A stretch of 64,000 bases of DNA from Onchocerca volvulus (GCA_000499405.2 HG738139.1:1902976-1966975); one strand, 5' to 3'; positions 27,101-39,538 are shown, counted from the stretch's first letter. The notes: generated by a model from the letters alone, not told the origin. Program-made: numbers and translations.

Positions 27101-29267
27101 GTAATTTCTTCGATTTCACTTGAAAAATTGACAATTTTCAATTTTTTTGCAATTTAAATGAGATGTAAATTAACACGAAATATTCAACTTCTTACTGTCT
27201 GATTTATAATTCATTTAAATATATCGCTTAATGTTAGCACAAATTGCCTAAGCCTAAGCCTAAGCCTAAGTCTAAGCCTAAGCCTAAGCCTAAGCCTAAG
27301 CCTGAGCCCAAGCCTAAGCCCCATCTTGCGTCAACTTTCTGGAAAAGTTTATATTTATGAAATCAGCCATAATCGTAAGTCGCAAGCGAATTAGTCCATC
27401 TTTCATTCTCATCGATCATCAGATGGAAGAATCATTTCGATTACTTTAAAGTGTAATTTGTGGGAGATGTTCATGTTCTGGCATGATCAAGTTTTTTGGA
27501 TCAATCTATTCGATCCTTAATTCAGCATTAATGCTCGAAAAAGTTTATGGCTAAGATAATAGAGACTCAATATGATGTTTAATTAGCCTAGTTAAATTAA
27601 TTTAACATGATGTTTAATTAGCTTAATTAGAAATTTCTAGAAAACCTTGGAAGTGGTTCACTTGGTGGACTGGCACTTCTGCTAGCCTCCTTGATCGATT
27701 TCAGTGCGGGTAATCGTTCATCCAACTTAATATACATCGATTCAGCGTACGCATGGAAGCAACAACGTACGAGAGCGTTTGCTGCTTTTGCATTTGTACA
27801 TATAAATGCGTGACATTCTAAGACCTGAAATTTAAATACAAATTAATTAGCAATTGGAATTGGAATATAATTGGATTCGATATAAGAAATTGGATATTCA
27901 AGTAATACTAATACGAAGTCTTCGTATTTAATTAGTAAAACTCGTAAATAGACTTAATTAAATAGCTATCGAAAGATTTTTCAGCCAATATCATGGTCCA
28001 AGAATCCAGGACTTTTTTTTTTTTTTTTTGCTATAGAGAATTTGTCCAAGACATAAAGAGCAACTTTGCAGTATTAGTTTTATCAAAATTGATTGCTTAA
28101 ATTTGCACTTCAAAAATTAGGCCAAAATAGCGAAAGGCAAAAAAAAAAAAAAAAAATTAGCTGATTTCAAAGTGCAAAGTTCATGCCTTATAATTTCGCA
28201 ACATTGCAAATATGTTTTCAAATAATACTAAAATTTATTTAATTAATTGTTGTTACTGCTTGTTTTTTGGCTATAATTAATCTTTCTGGTATTTTAGAAA
28301 AATTCAGGATAAAAACACAAAAAACCAACATCAATAAAAATACAAACTAACAAAAAAAAAAAAAACTTCACACTTTTCTAGAAGTCAATCAAAGTTATGC
28401 TTTTTCTGGAAGTAGGAATTTTTTCCTTCAAAGCTAACTTTAATTCCGGTAGTTCTCCTGAAAATAGCAGCAAAAATTGGCGGATGTTGACTATCTTCAC
28501 CACTTGCAAATGGTGAATCTAAGGGAAGGAATCGTTCTCCACCGCCTTCAATTGCGTATCCGGTTACGTTCACGTAACGTACGGCTGCACAATAATGAAG
28601 CGAATTAATCGGATGAAAAGCTGTTTCAGTTTTTTTATCGCCATCAATGTATTCTAACAATAAACCATTAGACCATACTGATAACCTGAAATATTTTGAT
28701 CGGAAAGATAAGAAAAAATGTCGTTAGTTACTTTTCCTAATTAGCGATATATTTCATAATCATTGGGAATAAGCGTAAGCATCTAAATTAGTAATCTTTC
28801 TTTTATTGAATTGGCAAAAATTACTAAACAAATCGCTATTTATTTATTCATTGATAAAAATTTCATATGACGCAAAGATGATGAAATTTTTTACGTCGTA
28901 AGGATAAGAATGATATCGCTAAAAAAAAAAAAAAAAAAAAAAAGCACGTATAGAAATTTTTTTTTTGTAGAATTTTGAAAAAATTGTAAAGTTAAAAAAA
29001 AATAAAACAATGAAATGTCATTCTTACAACCTATATGTGTTGTGTGTTCATTAATCATAAACAATTCGATGAAATATGAGTTGACAGATTGAACAAAAGA
29101 GGTCATGTCACATACCATGAATCAATCCCTTTCGTATCAGCATTACCACCAATCGGATAACGTTCACGTAACGGTTGTTGAATTCCCTGTAGTCCATCTT
29201 TGGTTATTGTTGGTACAGCGCTACCGATATAAAGTACTCGACATCGGCAGAATGGTACTGCCACCAT
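21127..29267 (-). CDS. PTB-domain protein with proline-rich and Thr/Gln-repeat tail
   Basis: Ten exons on the minus strand: 29116-29267, 28439-28685, 27646-27824, 26925-27118, 23921-24031, 23343-23540, 22888-23213, 22478-22606, 21712-21765, 21127-21492. They join in frame to 651 residues. About residues 6-165 look like a phosphotyrosine-binding (PTB/PID) fold: CRCRVLYIGSAVP at the start, central strands with NSLHYCAAVRYVNV, and FICTNAKAANALVRCC leading into the final helix. A charged Gln/Arg-rich segment follows (about 193-257), then a proline- and methionine-rich stretch (about 294-440) with PPPSPPPP runs that could bind SH3 or WW domains. The tail has long Thr and Gln runs. Such a layout suggests a cytoplasmic adaptor that binds NPxY-type receptor tails; this is inference. 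I cannot name the family. The ATG at 29267 follows 16 Ts, the frame is open upstream, and an acceptor-like TTTTTATAG ends at 29297, so the start is less sure than the rest. Confidence 0.8.
21149..21391 (-). repeat. Coding AAC/ACA trinucleotide repeats (Thr and Gln tracts)
   Basis: Within the last exon of the PTB gene, GTT-type triplets on the plus strand form tracts at 21149-21177, about 21303-21361 and 21367-21391. On the coding strand the upstream tracts are read as ACA (Thr) and the last one as CAA (Gln, eight in a row). Occasional other codons interrupt them. Confidence 0.85.
23579..23665. repeat. 31-bp tandem repeat, 2.8 copies, intron of PTB gene
   Basis: Copies at 23579-23609, 23610-23640 and 23641-23665 (partial) begin AAAATTGTCATAAAATAATT with few changes. 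They lie just upstream, in the sense of the gene, of the exon at 23343-23540. Confidence 0.85.
24032..26924 (-). other. Large 2.9-kb intron of the PTB gene
   Basis: This is the longest intron of the gene. It holds a CT microsatellite (24429-24455), a less AT-rich island with a short plus-strand open frame directly after it (24463-24574), and two diverged copies of a segment near 26301 and 26399, about 98 bp apart. I found no further minus-strand exon that fits the frame. Confidence 0.5.
24463..24574 (+). other. Acceptor-led 34-codon open frame opposite the PTB gene
   Basis: The CT tract runs into TTATATAG, and an ATG follows at 24470. The 34-residue frame (MDRFYDLRYYGMDVIFEFNG at the start) is not low-complexity and contains a donor-like CGCAG|GTTACT at 24561, so it could be an exon of a nested gene. 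No domain is recognised, and frames of this length arise by chance. Confidence 0.2.
27246..27320. repeat. Interstitial telomeric repeat, (GCCTAA)12
   Basis: Twelve hexamers of GCCTAA plus GCC, with three single-base variants (GTCTAA, GCCTGA, GCCCAA). On the minus strand this reads TTAGGC, the nematode telomere repeat. It sits in the intron between the PTB-gene exons 27646-27824 and 26925-27118, so the pre-mRNA carries UUAGGC repeats. Confidence 0.95.
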
Positions 29268-31174
29268 GGCAAAAAAAAAAAAAAAAGTTGGAGAAGCTAT
29301 AAAAATTGAAAATTAAAATTTGGCAATTAAAAAAAATTACGATTCATTCAACGAAAAAATACGCTAATCGATCGATTAATTTCTCTATGATTGAACAATT
29401 TGTAGATGTAAACAATTAGTAAAAGATAGATAAATACTCTTTGTTTAATAGCATCTATGTTTTGATATTGATCTGACGAAATTGAAAACTAGATTTGAAT
29501 ATGTTTAATGTTGGTCAACAGCCAGTTCTAAGAGCTATCATGGTTTTTAAATTTTTAACATTATATAAGTTTGAATATTCGGACGGGTCATTTCCAGATT
29601 ACTTAATTTAATTATTTACTAAAAATTATAATTTTCTACGGATATAATTAAAAAATCTTAACTATGCAAAAGGTATCATTTGTATATTCATATGAAATGA
29701 TAAGTATGTTTGTGAATGATATGAAATGATAAGAATGATAATATAATAATAATTATAAATTATATTGAAAATAGAACAACAATAATTACTCCTTTTCTTT
29801 CTCAAACTATCTGAACATAGTATTTAGTAATTAAGTTCAAATTCATAATAATAATGATAACTGATTGATAAGAAATGAAAATGAGAAATTAATAAAAATT
29901 GAAATAGATATGGAGATGGAAGGAAAGAAGGATAAGATAAGAGGAAGTAAGGATGTTCAGGAAATGAAGAAGATGAAGATGATATGTAGGTCAAGAACGA
30001 ATTGAATCAAGACGAGGAAACATTAAAATTATCAATACTTCTTGACAAATGTTGGATAATCATTTTGTGGAGCAATTGTCATGGTACTCTAATATATCTA
30101 ATTAGAATTTGAATTTGTTTCAAATTTTTTTTTCCTTATAATTTTTAAAATTTAAAATTTTTTTTCCACTCAAATTTTATGCTATAGTATTATTCATTGT
30201 GTGCAAAAACTAACCTTGTCATAATTAATCAAAAAAACATTTCGATGTTAAATGTCAACTATTAATTAATTAGTAGTGATTCAGGAAGAAATGAATATAA
30301 GGTAAGAAAAAGCCAGGATATCATTATCGAAGTTGATTATCAAAGTTATCAAAGCTTGCGCTTTTTCCTTTCTGGACAACCGTTCTAAATCAATGATAAT
30401 TTATTATCAATTAAAGCCAACTTATAATCATTGAAAATTATTTGAATATAAAATATTTAATTAAAGTTTTGAAATCCAAAAATACTTTTAACGGAGTTTT
30501 GACTCAAACATTTTTATTTTATGACAACGTGAAATTCCAATGATTAAATAATATATATATACACATATCATAGAAGAATATATATTCGAAAAGTTCGGTA
30601 ATAAACTAAGAAAAGTACTATCACATGTTTATCAAATTGGCTAAAAATATTTGATCTTAATTAATGATAAGCTTAATTAGTCTCGTTAACTAAACGAATA
30701 ATTAAGTAATTAATATGGCAAGTTCTTCCCAATAATTTCATTTACATTCAAGCTTATTATCATCGTAAATTATTATTCTTAACTATAATTTTATCAATAT
30801 TTAAAAACTTAATTATAATTAGGGGCATTATTATCGTAACTAAGGTCGAACTGAGCTAAAAAAAAATTACTGATCACAGTAGAGAAATTAAGAAACGCAG
30901 AATTTCAGAAAAATACTCGCAAGATTTTTCATTTTTTGATCAAAACAGAAAAATACATTGAATACAATTTACCTAAACAAGTAAGCAAGTTAGGTCAAAT
31001 GATGATCAGTGATTTCTAGTGGACTGATCATTGCATGTGATTAGATGTTAAGGTGTTAAAATATCAGTATGAAATTAAGATGAGAGAGGAACATTTTATC
31101 GATTAATGAATTTGAGGAGCTGTTTACGGGGAAGAAATTTTACCATCGGGAGTGGTTTGATTTAAAGAAATATT

Positions 31175-31213
31175 CACATGTATATGTATGTGTATGTGTA
31201 GGTGTATGTGGTG
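31175..31213. repeat. TATGTG-type microsatellite
   Basis: Imperfect repeats of TATGTG/TGTATG run from about 31175 to 31213 in the intergenic region. Confidence 0.7.
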
Positions 31214-32049
31214 ACAGTCACATAACGATCTATCACACAAGGTGAGAAATTAAGAAGAAACAGGATTTTATATGTAAAATGGCCTCCAAATCATTTCTTT
31301 TCCAACTCTTCGTAATTGTTTCACTAAAAATAATTATTTTTCAATACTCTCCTCCAATATTCATAGCTTATTAAAAAAAAAAAAAAAAAGGAAGAAAGAA
31401 AGAATTTGTTTTTTTTTTTTCAAAAATGAATAATATCTAATCGATCTTTATTTAAGTATCAAAATATGTAAAGTATAAATGATACTTTACATAGTTTGCT
31501 TATATATTGTTGTTTTTGCTTATTTTATGAACTCTTTGTTTATCCTTTTTTTTTGCGTCAATTAATATGTTTTTAGAATCTGATAAATAATGCTATGAAT
31601 AATACTTAATTTTACGTGGTAATCAAATTTTTTTTTTTTAAGAAAAAAAGAATTTCGATATCATATATTTTAAGTAAATTTTTAAAATAATGCTTAATAT
31701 CCATAATCTCCTCGCGCAAAAACATGAAACAAACTACGACATGACCTCTTGTTATATTACGACGACTTGACCTTTCATTATATCTAACACAGACTACAAT
31801 GAAAGTATTATGGTTGCAATCATTGGAATTCGAAAAATATGATTTTCGATATTTGAAAAATATTTAATTAAATGATAAATTCATACAAAGAAATGAAAAG
31901 ATCACATGAATAGACATTAAATGATGTATAAGTGATAAGACCGGTTTCATTAACAAAAAAAAAAAAAAAAAAACGTTTGTTGGTGCGCATTTAATGACAA
32001 TTATTAATAACAAGTTTACAATAATATAAATTCCTAATAGATGTAATAG

Positions 32050-32067
32050 CAATAATAACAATAATAA

Positions 32068-32120
<53 letters not shown>
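32050..32120. repeat. AAT microsatellite
   Basis: A long (AAT)n run, nearly perfect from about 32068 to 32119, with imperfect units before it. It yields the spurious poly-Tyr frame on the minus strand. Confidence 0.9.
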
Positions 32121-32124
<4 letters not shown>

Positions 32125-33822
32125 TGAATAAATGAATAAATAATGGTATTAACAGTTTTTTTTCTATTTTTTTCCTCATTTGCTGAAATAATATAGCGCT
32201 CTTATCATTGTTATCATTACACTCATTATTGAATAAATATCATAATCATCATCAACCGTACTAAATTATTATTATTATTATTATCAATTTTATTTAATTA
32301 CTACTAGTATAATTAATCATTAGATTTATTACAATGATTTTTCTTTATTGATTAATATGAAAATAGAACGATTACGTTAAGGTGGAAAATTTGTCGAAAA
32401 TTGGGGTCAATGAAGAGAAGAGAGGAATGTTAAGGTTACAAAAGCAGGCTAAATTATAGGCAAAGCATTTTCTTTTTTTTTTTTTTTAAATTCTCTCTTT
32501 TCTCATTTACTGCAAATTTGTTTCAATTTGCTTTTTAAAAACTTTTTGCAATGAAAAAATGCAAATTTTTTGCAATAAAAAAAAAATCTTTTCCTTTTTT
32601 GGGCGGATAATTTCAAAAATTTTTTTTCCATGTGAAAAATTGAGATTAATAAAAAATTTGCATTTTTAAAAAAAATAAAAGGAAAAAGTGAAAAAATTGT
32701 TGAAAAATGCAAAGTACCACAAACATATATATGTATGTATATTCTGGAGAATTACTAATGTTTTAATATATCAATAGAAGAAAATAATTCGCTAATTGAG
32801 AAAATTAATTTCAAATTGAGATTAGTGATAAGTAGTTATCATACAAATAAATTTAATTATAATTATAAACAGAGAAAGTTAAAATAAGTTATTGAAGTAG
32901 GAGAGTTACGAAGAATACTTGATGAAACTACTAATTATTGCATTCTTACTTTTTTCAAAATTTGATAACTAAATTGAATAAAATTGCACATCTCTGCTTT
33001 CATTCTTATAAATATTACTGGAATTCATGGAACTAATAAGCATATTAATTAGCATTTAACTAAATTGACAATTGTAATAGTATGAAAAGCAAATTACTTA
33101 CTGTTCAATTATTTTCGCTGATTTTGCTTACGATAATGATCAAGAGAAATGTACGACTAACGACAAATGTTGCGACCTTTTGTAGAAAGAAAAAAGAAAA
33201 AAGGCTAAAATCAAAGGATGAATGAATCGGTTGAATAAAATCATAAACTCTTGAAGACAGTGATAGATGACTTTACGACAGTATACGATAGTATAATTAC
33301 TATTAAATGACCGTAAAATTTCAAATAATAATATAATTGACATAATCTACTCAAATTAATACCGTATCAGAAATTTGAAGAAAAGAAAAAAAAACAAATT
33401 TTCCATTTCAAATAAGTATTCGAGTTTAAATAAAACAAAAAAAAAAAAAACTTTGAATGATGAAATTTAAAAGGATCGAAATTTTAATATTTGATTTCTT
33501 AAATTTCAATCAAAATTCATTTCTTCAACAATAAGCAGCACAACGCAAATAATTCCACTTTATGATTGTATGAAATCGATTTTAAGAATTTAAGAATGTA
33601 AATTTGATAAGTGACATTTTTCAAGCAAATATATCAGTGACAACAAATGAAATATTCAAATCAAAATAATTAATTACAAATCATAATTGTTGAACGAAAA
33701 AAAAAAAAATTTGTTTCTAAAATTTTTCAATTTTTGAAAAAACAAAGAAAGTATTATGGTTGAAATTGGAGTGAATATATTCAATGCTAATATTAAAAAT
33801 TAATCTAAATTAGATTCTCAAA

Positions 33823-34026
33823 ACGTACTTGGTTGAATCCATACGTGTACGTGATTTCACACGTATACTAAATTTATACGAATATTCGAATATTATGAAC
33901 AATCATCATTAATAATATATAGATCAAAGTAATTATGCATATTAACCATGCAACTCAAACTGACTTCCAGTGTTTTTTATCAAATCCACGTAAACCTACG
34001 TAGATTCCACGTAGATTTCTTCACGT
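33823..34026. promoter_or_regulatory. Cluster of eight ACGT cores
   Basis: ACGT occurs at 33823, 33843, 33849, 33861, 33988, 33998, 34009 and 34023 in otherwise AT-rich DNA. Two are TACGTG (33842-33847 and 33848-33853), the hypoxia-response/bHLH-PAS half-site form; several others are CACGTA or TACGTA. The function is inferred from motif density only. Confidence 0.35.
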
Positions 34027-35275
34027 ACAATATAATAAAAGTAATTGTTACAGATTAAAATCCTTGAAAAAGAGCATAATCTGGAAGATCGGACGAAGGT
34101 TTCAGTGGAATTTTTGAAATATTTTCCCATCAGATATTTCGAGGCCGTTGCTCAGTTGCGGCAATTTTATTCTATTTATCCATGAAATGGGACATTTCAG
34201 AATAATTTCACGGATCATTTCAACGACGCTGAAATTAGTTGAATAATAAGAAACATTTATATGTCAACCTATTCGTCTAATATGTCATAAGAAAGAAGAA
34301 ATTTGCATTTAATTTTTAGCGAAATTCAAGTTGAATTTTCTGTCGTAATATAGGATAAAGTAGTACATGCTATTGAATAAGTACTTGAAAATTTTCAAAC
34401 AAATTGAGAATGACCTATGACACATCGTTGATCAGCTCTATTAACAGTTCCAGTTATCGATAATCTGATTTAAAAAGTGTGATGTATTGGAATTATATTT
34501 TTTTCCGTAATCTCGAACATACAGGCCAAGTTTTCCACAAACGAAATAGTGATCAGTTAATTTTATTTTTTTTTATTTTTATTTTTTTTTATTTATAATT
34601 TTTTTTTTTTAACATTTCCAATCTTTTCTAGTAAATATATTTTTCTTCAAAATGAACAAAAATTGCAACTATAAAAGTTAAATAATAAATTTATAAAAAC
34701 TTGAAGATAGAAATAAGTTGTGTTAATATTTAATAAAGATGAAACAATAAAGCATCAAAATGGCATTTATTAAAAATGTTTATTATACAAATTCCGGTAT
34801 TCAATTACCGGTAGGTTTTCGATGTTTTGATTTAAACTCGTATTTTATTTGAAGATTAGGAAATATAATTCTGTCTTTCTAATTCAGTACATTTGTTTTA
34901 ATTTGACGTAAATGTATGATTTTCTCTTTGAACTTTTTAAAAAATTTAATTTCATTTCTTGTTTATATTTAATTTTGTCATTTTGAGAGTTTTAATTAGT
35001 CTTTTGCTATTTTTCATCTTATTTTCTCGTTATTATTTTCTTGACGAATTTGTTTTTGGATGATAAAAAAGAATAGAAAATAAAAAAAAAAAATTATAGA
35101 AAAATTTTTCTGAAAAATTATTGTTGTCAAAAAAAAAAGAAACATTAATTGTCATCGTTATTCATTCCATTTCAGCAATTATTTGCAAAAATTTGATTTT
35201 TTTAAAGTTGCATTCGAAGTTTGCTTCTTTTTCGCGCATTAATTTATTGGAAAAAGTTGAATATTTGACGCCGAT

Positions 35276-35305
35276 AAGGTGACATTGAAGTTAGAATGTC
35301 ACCTT
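35276..35305. repeat. Perfect 11-bp inverted repeat with 8-base loop
   Basis: AAGGTGACATT at 35276-35286 and its exact complement AATGTCACCTT at 35295-35305 flank GAAGTTAG. The arms are less AT-rich than the surroundings. This could be a dyad protein site or an RNA hairpin. Confidence 0.6.
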
Positions 35306-38192
35306 GCAAAGCATTATGAACGGTGGATAATACAGTTTGATTCCTTTTTGTTTACTTTTTTTTTTTCTCCCGAAAAGTTTGTCATAATAAGAATATGCCT
35401 TAAAAGTTCTAGTAAAAAGTTTGAAATTTGAAATAAAGTTTGAAATTTCTTTTTATAGAAAATGTGAGACGAACAAACTTCTTAAATATATCACAAATTG
35501 TGTAATAACATCATCTACCGTATGATAACTTTACGTGAAACAAAATGATCAGAAACGAATAACTACAACTTGCTAGCAAATTATAGTAAAAATAAATGTA
35601 ATTTTAATTTCGAACTTAAATTAATCAATAAGTAAAGTGAAATGAAATAAAATATTGATCGGACTTTTTTTTTGAATTATCGATCGATTGTTTCATTCAA
35701 AAGACAAAATTTAAATTTTTAATTCAACTTCAAAAAGTAGGGGAAACGGAATGACAATGGAACCAAAGAGTCTCTTATATAGATCAGAAAATGAAAAACA
35801 ATGACATATTTAAGAATTCTCCAAGTTTTCAAAAATTTTAATTTTAAAAAGATATAAAATGGAAAGTTAATTATCATCGTTGTTTAGGCGTGATATTGCA
35901 GAAAAATCATAATTTTCGCTTTTCAAAGACTTAAATTTGCCGCCTGGACAACTTGATTTAAATAAAATTCAAAAATCATGGAAAAATTTTTGTGCAAAAA
36001 AATGTCAACATTAAATTCTTTTATTCCTTACTTTAGTTTACTTATTTTACAAAAAACTAATTTTTTTTTGGATTTATTTTAATTAAAATCCAATAACTGC
36101 TCAATCATCTGATGATAGTTTCTTTGAATATTTGTTTGTTAGGAAGAATTTTGGCATTTTTCATTTTTTATTACAACAAAACTTTCAATTCTTTTTTTTT
36201 TCTAGGTTGCTATAGAAGAGTTGATTAAGAAAGGTTTTTGTTATTTCAATAAATAAATCAGCAATAAGTAGACAATGTTTTTAATTAATCTTTAATTAAT
36301 TTATTTTCAACGAAAAAGATAAGCGAAATTTGAATGAAAATATGAATAAACCTATTTAAAAAAAAAAAAAAAAGACTAATTTGATTGAAAAAATATTTCG
36401 TCTTTGATTAAAATTATTTCTTATAGATTAAATTTGATTAAATTTATAAAATGATAATAAATAGAGAAGATAATTAAAGTATATTGTAATCTTTTGGTTA
36501 AAAGTAATAAATTTTAATAATACTGATCTAGAAATGTAAGTAAAATTAAAATCAAAAGTAAATCGAAAACAGATTAATTTAATAATATAAAATAATCTGT
36601 TTTTGAATACGATTTTATCCAACATCTTATCACAGTATGACCAATATTCGAAAATATGTCATAACATTAAAATGATCAAAGATAGTTTTGATCTTATCAA
36701 ATGATCAAAATTATTGTGCAATAATTTGAAATTTTTCAAATTCGAAACATCACTTCTTGATCATTTTGTTTTCAAATTTATGAGAAAATTGAAGATGCTT
36801 GAAATTTATTTGATTGAAATTCCGATTTTTTTTTTTTTAACAATCAAAAATCAAAAACCACGTCATCGCACAACTTTTTTTTTTTCAATTTCAAATTCAA
36901 AAAAAAAAAAAAAAAAGGGATGATGGAATCTTTAACAAATCTATCGAATAAATTTTAGATTGTTACGAAAGAAAAATGTCATTATTTATTGAATACAATC
37001 ATTTTTCTCCTTCATTTCTCCCTTTTCTCAATTTTAATTCATCTTTTCTCTTTCTTCTTTTTTTTTTTTTCATTCCTTTCGACAAATCTTTCCTTTTTCC
37101 TGAAAAATTCTTTTGTATCACCAAAATTCAAAGCTATGCAACAAATTTCATTGCTGTGTAATGAAAAAAAAAAAAAAAAGGAAAAATGAATCAGAAATTG
37201 AAAAAGACATTGCGATTGGATTTTTTCATTGAAGAAGTTTGATGGAAAGTAAATATCAAATTATTTGTAAGAATGAGTGAATTGAAGTTTAGTAAATGTT
37301 AAATGGATGATAAGATAGGATGATATGATAATTTGAGATATTTGTTATTTTCATCCAACCATTTTTCCAACAAAAAAGCATGATATCATATAAATCTGTA
37401 AATCATACGAAAATGCTCTTTTTTATGAATCTGTAAATTATCAAGAAGCGATATTTTTGAATCTTAAAACTTAATAGCACCTAACAAAGCGAAAAAAAAG
37501 AAATTTTTTCAATCAATAAAATTAATTTTACGAAATTAATGATTGTCAAAGATTTATCCTTTTATTAATTAATAACAAGAACTAAAATGAAACCTTGAAA
37601 TCTTCACAAGATGATAATTATGATGAGTATAGATCGGCGACGATACAATTTCTCAACAACCGCTATCGTTGACGTTTGATCGGACGGAACTATTTAACTT
37701 TCAGGTCAATTGATGATACATCTTATCATCGTACAACGGCATGAACATGATCTGTTATCATGATTAATCGATGTTTGACCCGAATGAAAAGATAGGGAAT
37801 GTTAATTGATCGAATGGAATTTTTCCATGTTAACAACCGAAAGTACATGATGAAAAACTTATACGATTACAATGATCCGTTATTAAAAATGGAAGAAAAA
37901 TTGTGAGAAAAAAAAAAAAAGGAAAAATTAAATAAAAAATTTCATTTTGAAATTCTGCAAAACTCCCCAAATTAATTATTCTTCGAGCAAAATATTAATT
38001 CGAAAAGTTATACGAAAAATTCGTAAGAGCAACGAAATTAGTAAAAAATATACAAAGTTTAGTTTATCATAAATTATACCACAAAAATAGTGATAATAGT
38101 TGAAATAACATCGATGAAAATAAATGGCAAATTTTTGGGTCAAATCGAAATGAATTTTTGCTGAGATGAGGCGATGAAAATGTATAGAAGTG

Positions 38193-38206
38193 AGGTCATA
38201 AGGTCA
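38193..38206 (+). promoter_or_regulatory. DR2 nuclear-receptor element (AGGTCA-TA-AGGTCA)
   Basis: Two perfect AGGTCA half-sites in direct orientation, separated by two bases. Nuclear-receptor dimers bind such direct repeats. It lies about 9 kb from the PTB gene start and 6 kb from the STARD3-like gene, so the target is unclear. Confidence 0.45.
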
Positions 38207-38435
38207 TAAAAGGTAGAAAAAAGATGGGACAGGTGAAGAATGATGAATGATTGAGATGATACAGATACAAGGAAGAGATCTTTCTGTTTTCGTATTCATC
38301 AGTTTTGACTCGTAATTTTGGTGACATGTCGGAATGATCGGTTAATGATAGTTTATACCATGAGCTCAATATACTCCTATCTTTCCTCCTCTTTGTCGTC
38401 TTCTTCAAGAACGACGATATTAAAACGAATATTTT

Positions 38436-38509
38436 CGCATTTCGCATCGGATTGCTGCGATAGTTGCAGTTTCGCATTTCGCATCGAATTGCTGCGATAG
38501 TTGCAGTTT
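38436..38509. repeat. 37-bp tandem duplication
   Basis: 38436-38472 and 38473-38509 differ by a single base. The unit starts CGCATTTCGCATC and ends GATAGTTGCAGTTT, and is less AT-rich than its surroundings. Confidence 0.95.
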
Positions 38510-39406
38510 ATAGTGATATAATGACAGTAATGAAAGTTTTGATATATGACTTGTGATGACAGTAAAACGAATGATTTTAGCAAACATTGTGGGTAAAATT
38601 GTTGACAACGAACGAAATATGTCAATCATTAAAGGATAAAAGTTGGAATTTAAAATGAAGAAACTAATTAAATATAAACCCTAAATAACTATTGCTATTT
38701 GATATATTTGATTGCCATTATCATTATATCATTTCAAATAGATATTTTATTAATTTGAGAAAAATTTCTCGATAATTACCCACTTTTTGATAATGAAATG
38801 TAATTTTTTTTTCGAATTAGGGTAAAATTTAAATTAAATGAAATATTTGTTGATTGAGATTAATTGATATTGTGAAATCATTCAGCTGGAAATTTTATCA
38901 TCTGAAAAAATCTTCGATATTACTATTCATCTTTCATATTCATCTTGCGTTAATTTTTCATATTCATTTAATATTATTTATATGACCTGTATTTTGTCCA
39001 ATTTCATAGTTAAGTTAGTTATGATTTTTATCGGACAATGAAATATATTACTGATAAAAGATAAGAAATCTAAATTTTTACGCCCAATTTTCTTTTCCAA
39101 TTAGGATTGAAAATTTAATTGATTATTCGTAATTTTTGTTTGCTTAAGAAGATCGAAATTTTTGCTAACCTATTAATTTTAGAAGAAATGAAATAAAAAT
39201 ACAAAAATTGTAGTTCATACCAAAAAAATTCGAAAGGAAAATATCTAGAAGTGACAAAAAAATAGATGTTGAAAAATTTCTATGTAAAAATATCGATGGC
39301 GTTCCAGTTTTTAGAAGTTCACAGAGCAATTTTTATCATTAATTGAATTTTGGAAAAAAAAAAAAAAAACAATGTTTTTCAATGGTCTGTACCGTACTGA
39401 CCTTGC

Positions 39407-39538
39407 TACCGTAGTTAGTAATATTGTTAACATTACAATGCTACTGTAAATAGCAATATTGTTAGCATTACCATATTACTGTAATTAGTATTCCTGTTAA
39501 CATTACCATACTACTATAATTTAAAATATTGTTAAAAC
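39407..39538. repeat. 35-bp tandem repeat, about 3.8 copies
   Basis: Diverged copies at 39407-39441, 39442-39476, 39477-39511 and 39512-39538 share TAC-GTA-TTAG-ATATTGTTAACATTAC-type sequence with an exact 35-bp period. Confidence 0.85.

Noticed and set aside
31991..32179. Poly-Tyr minus-strand frame
   Set aside because: Translation of the AAT microsatellite.
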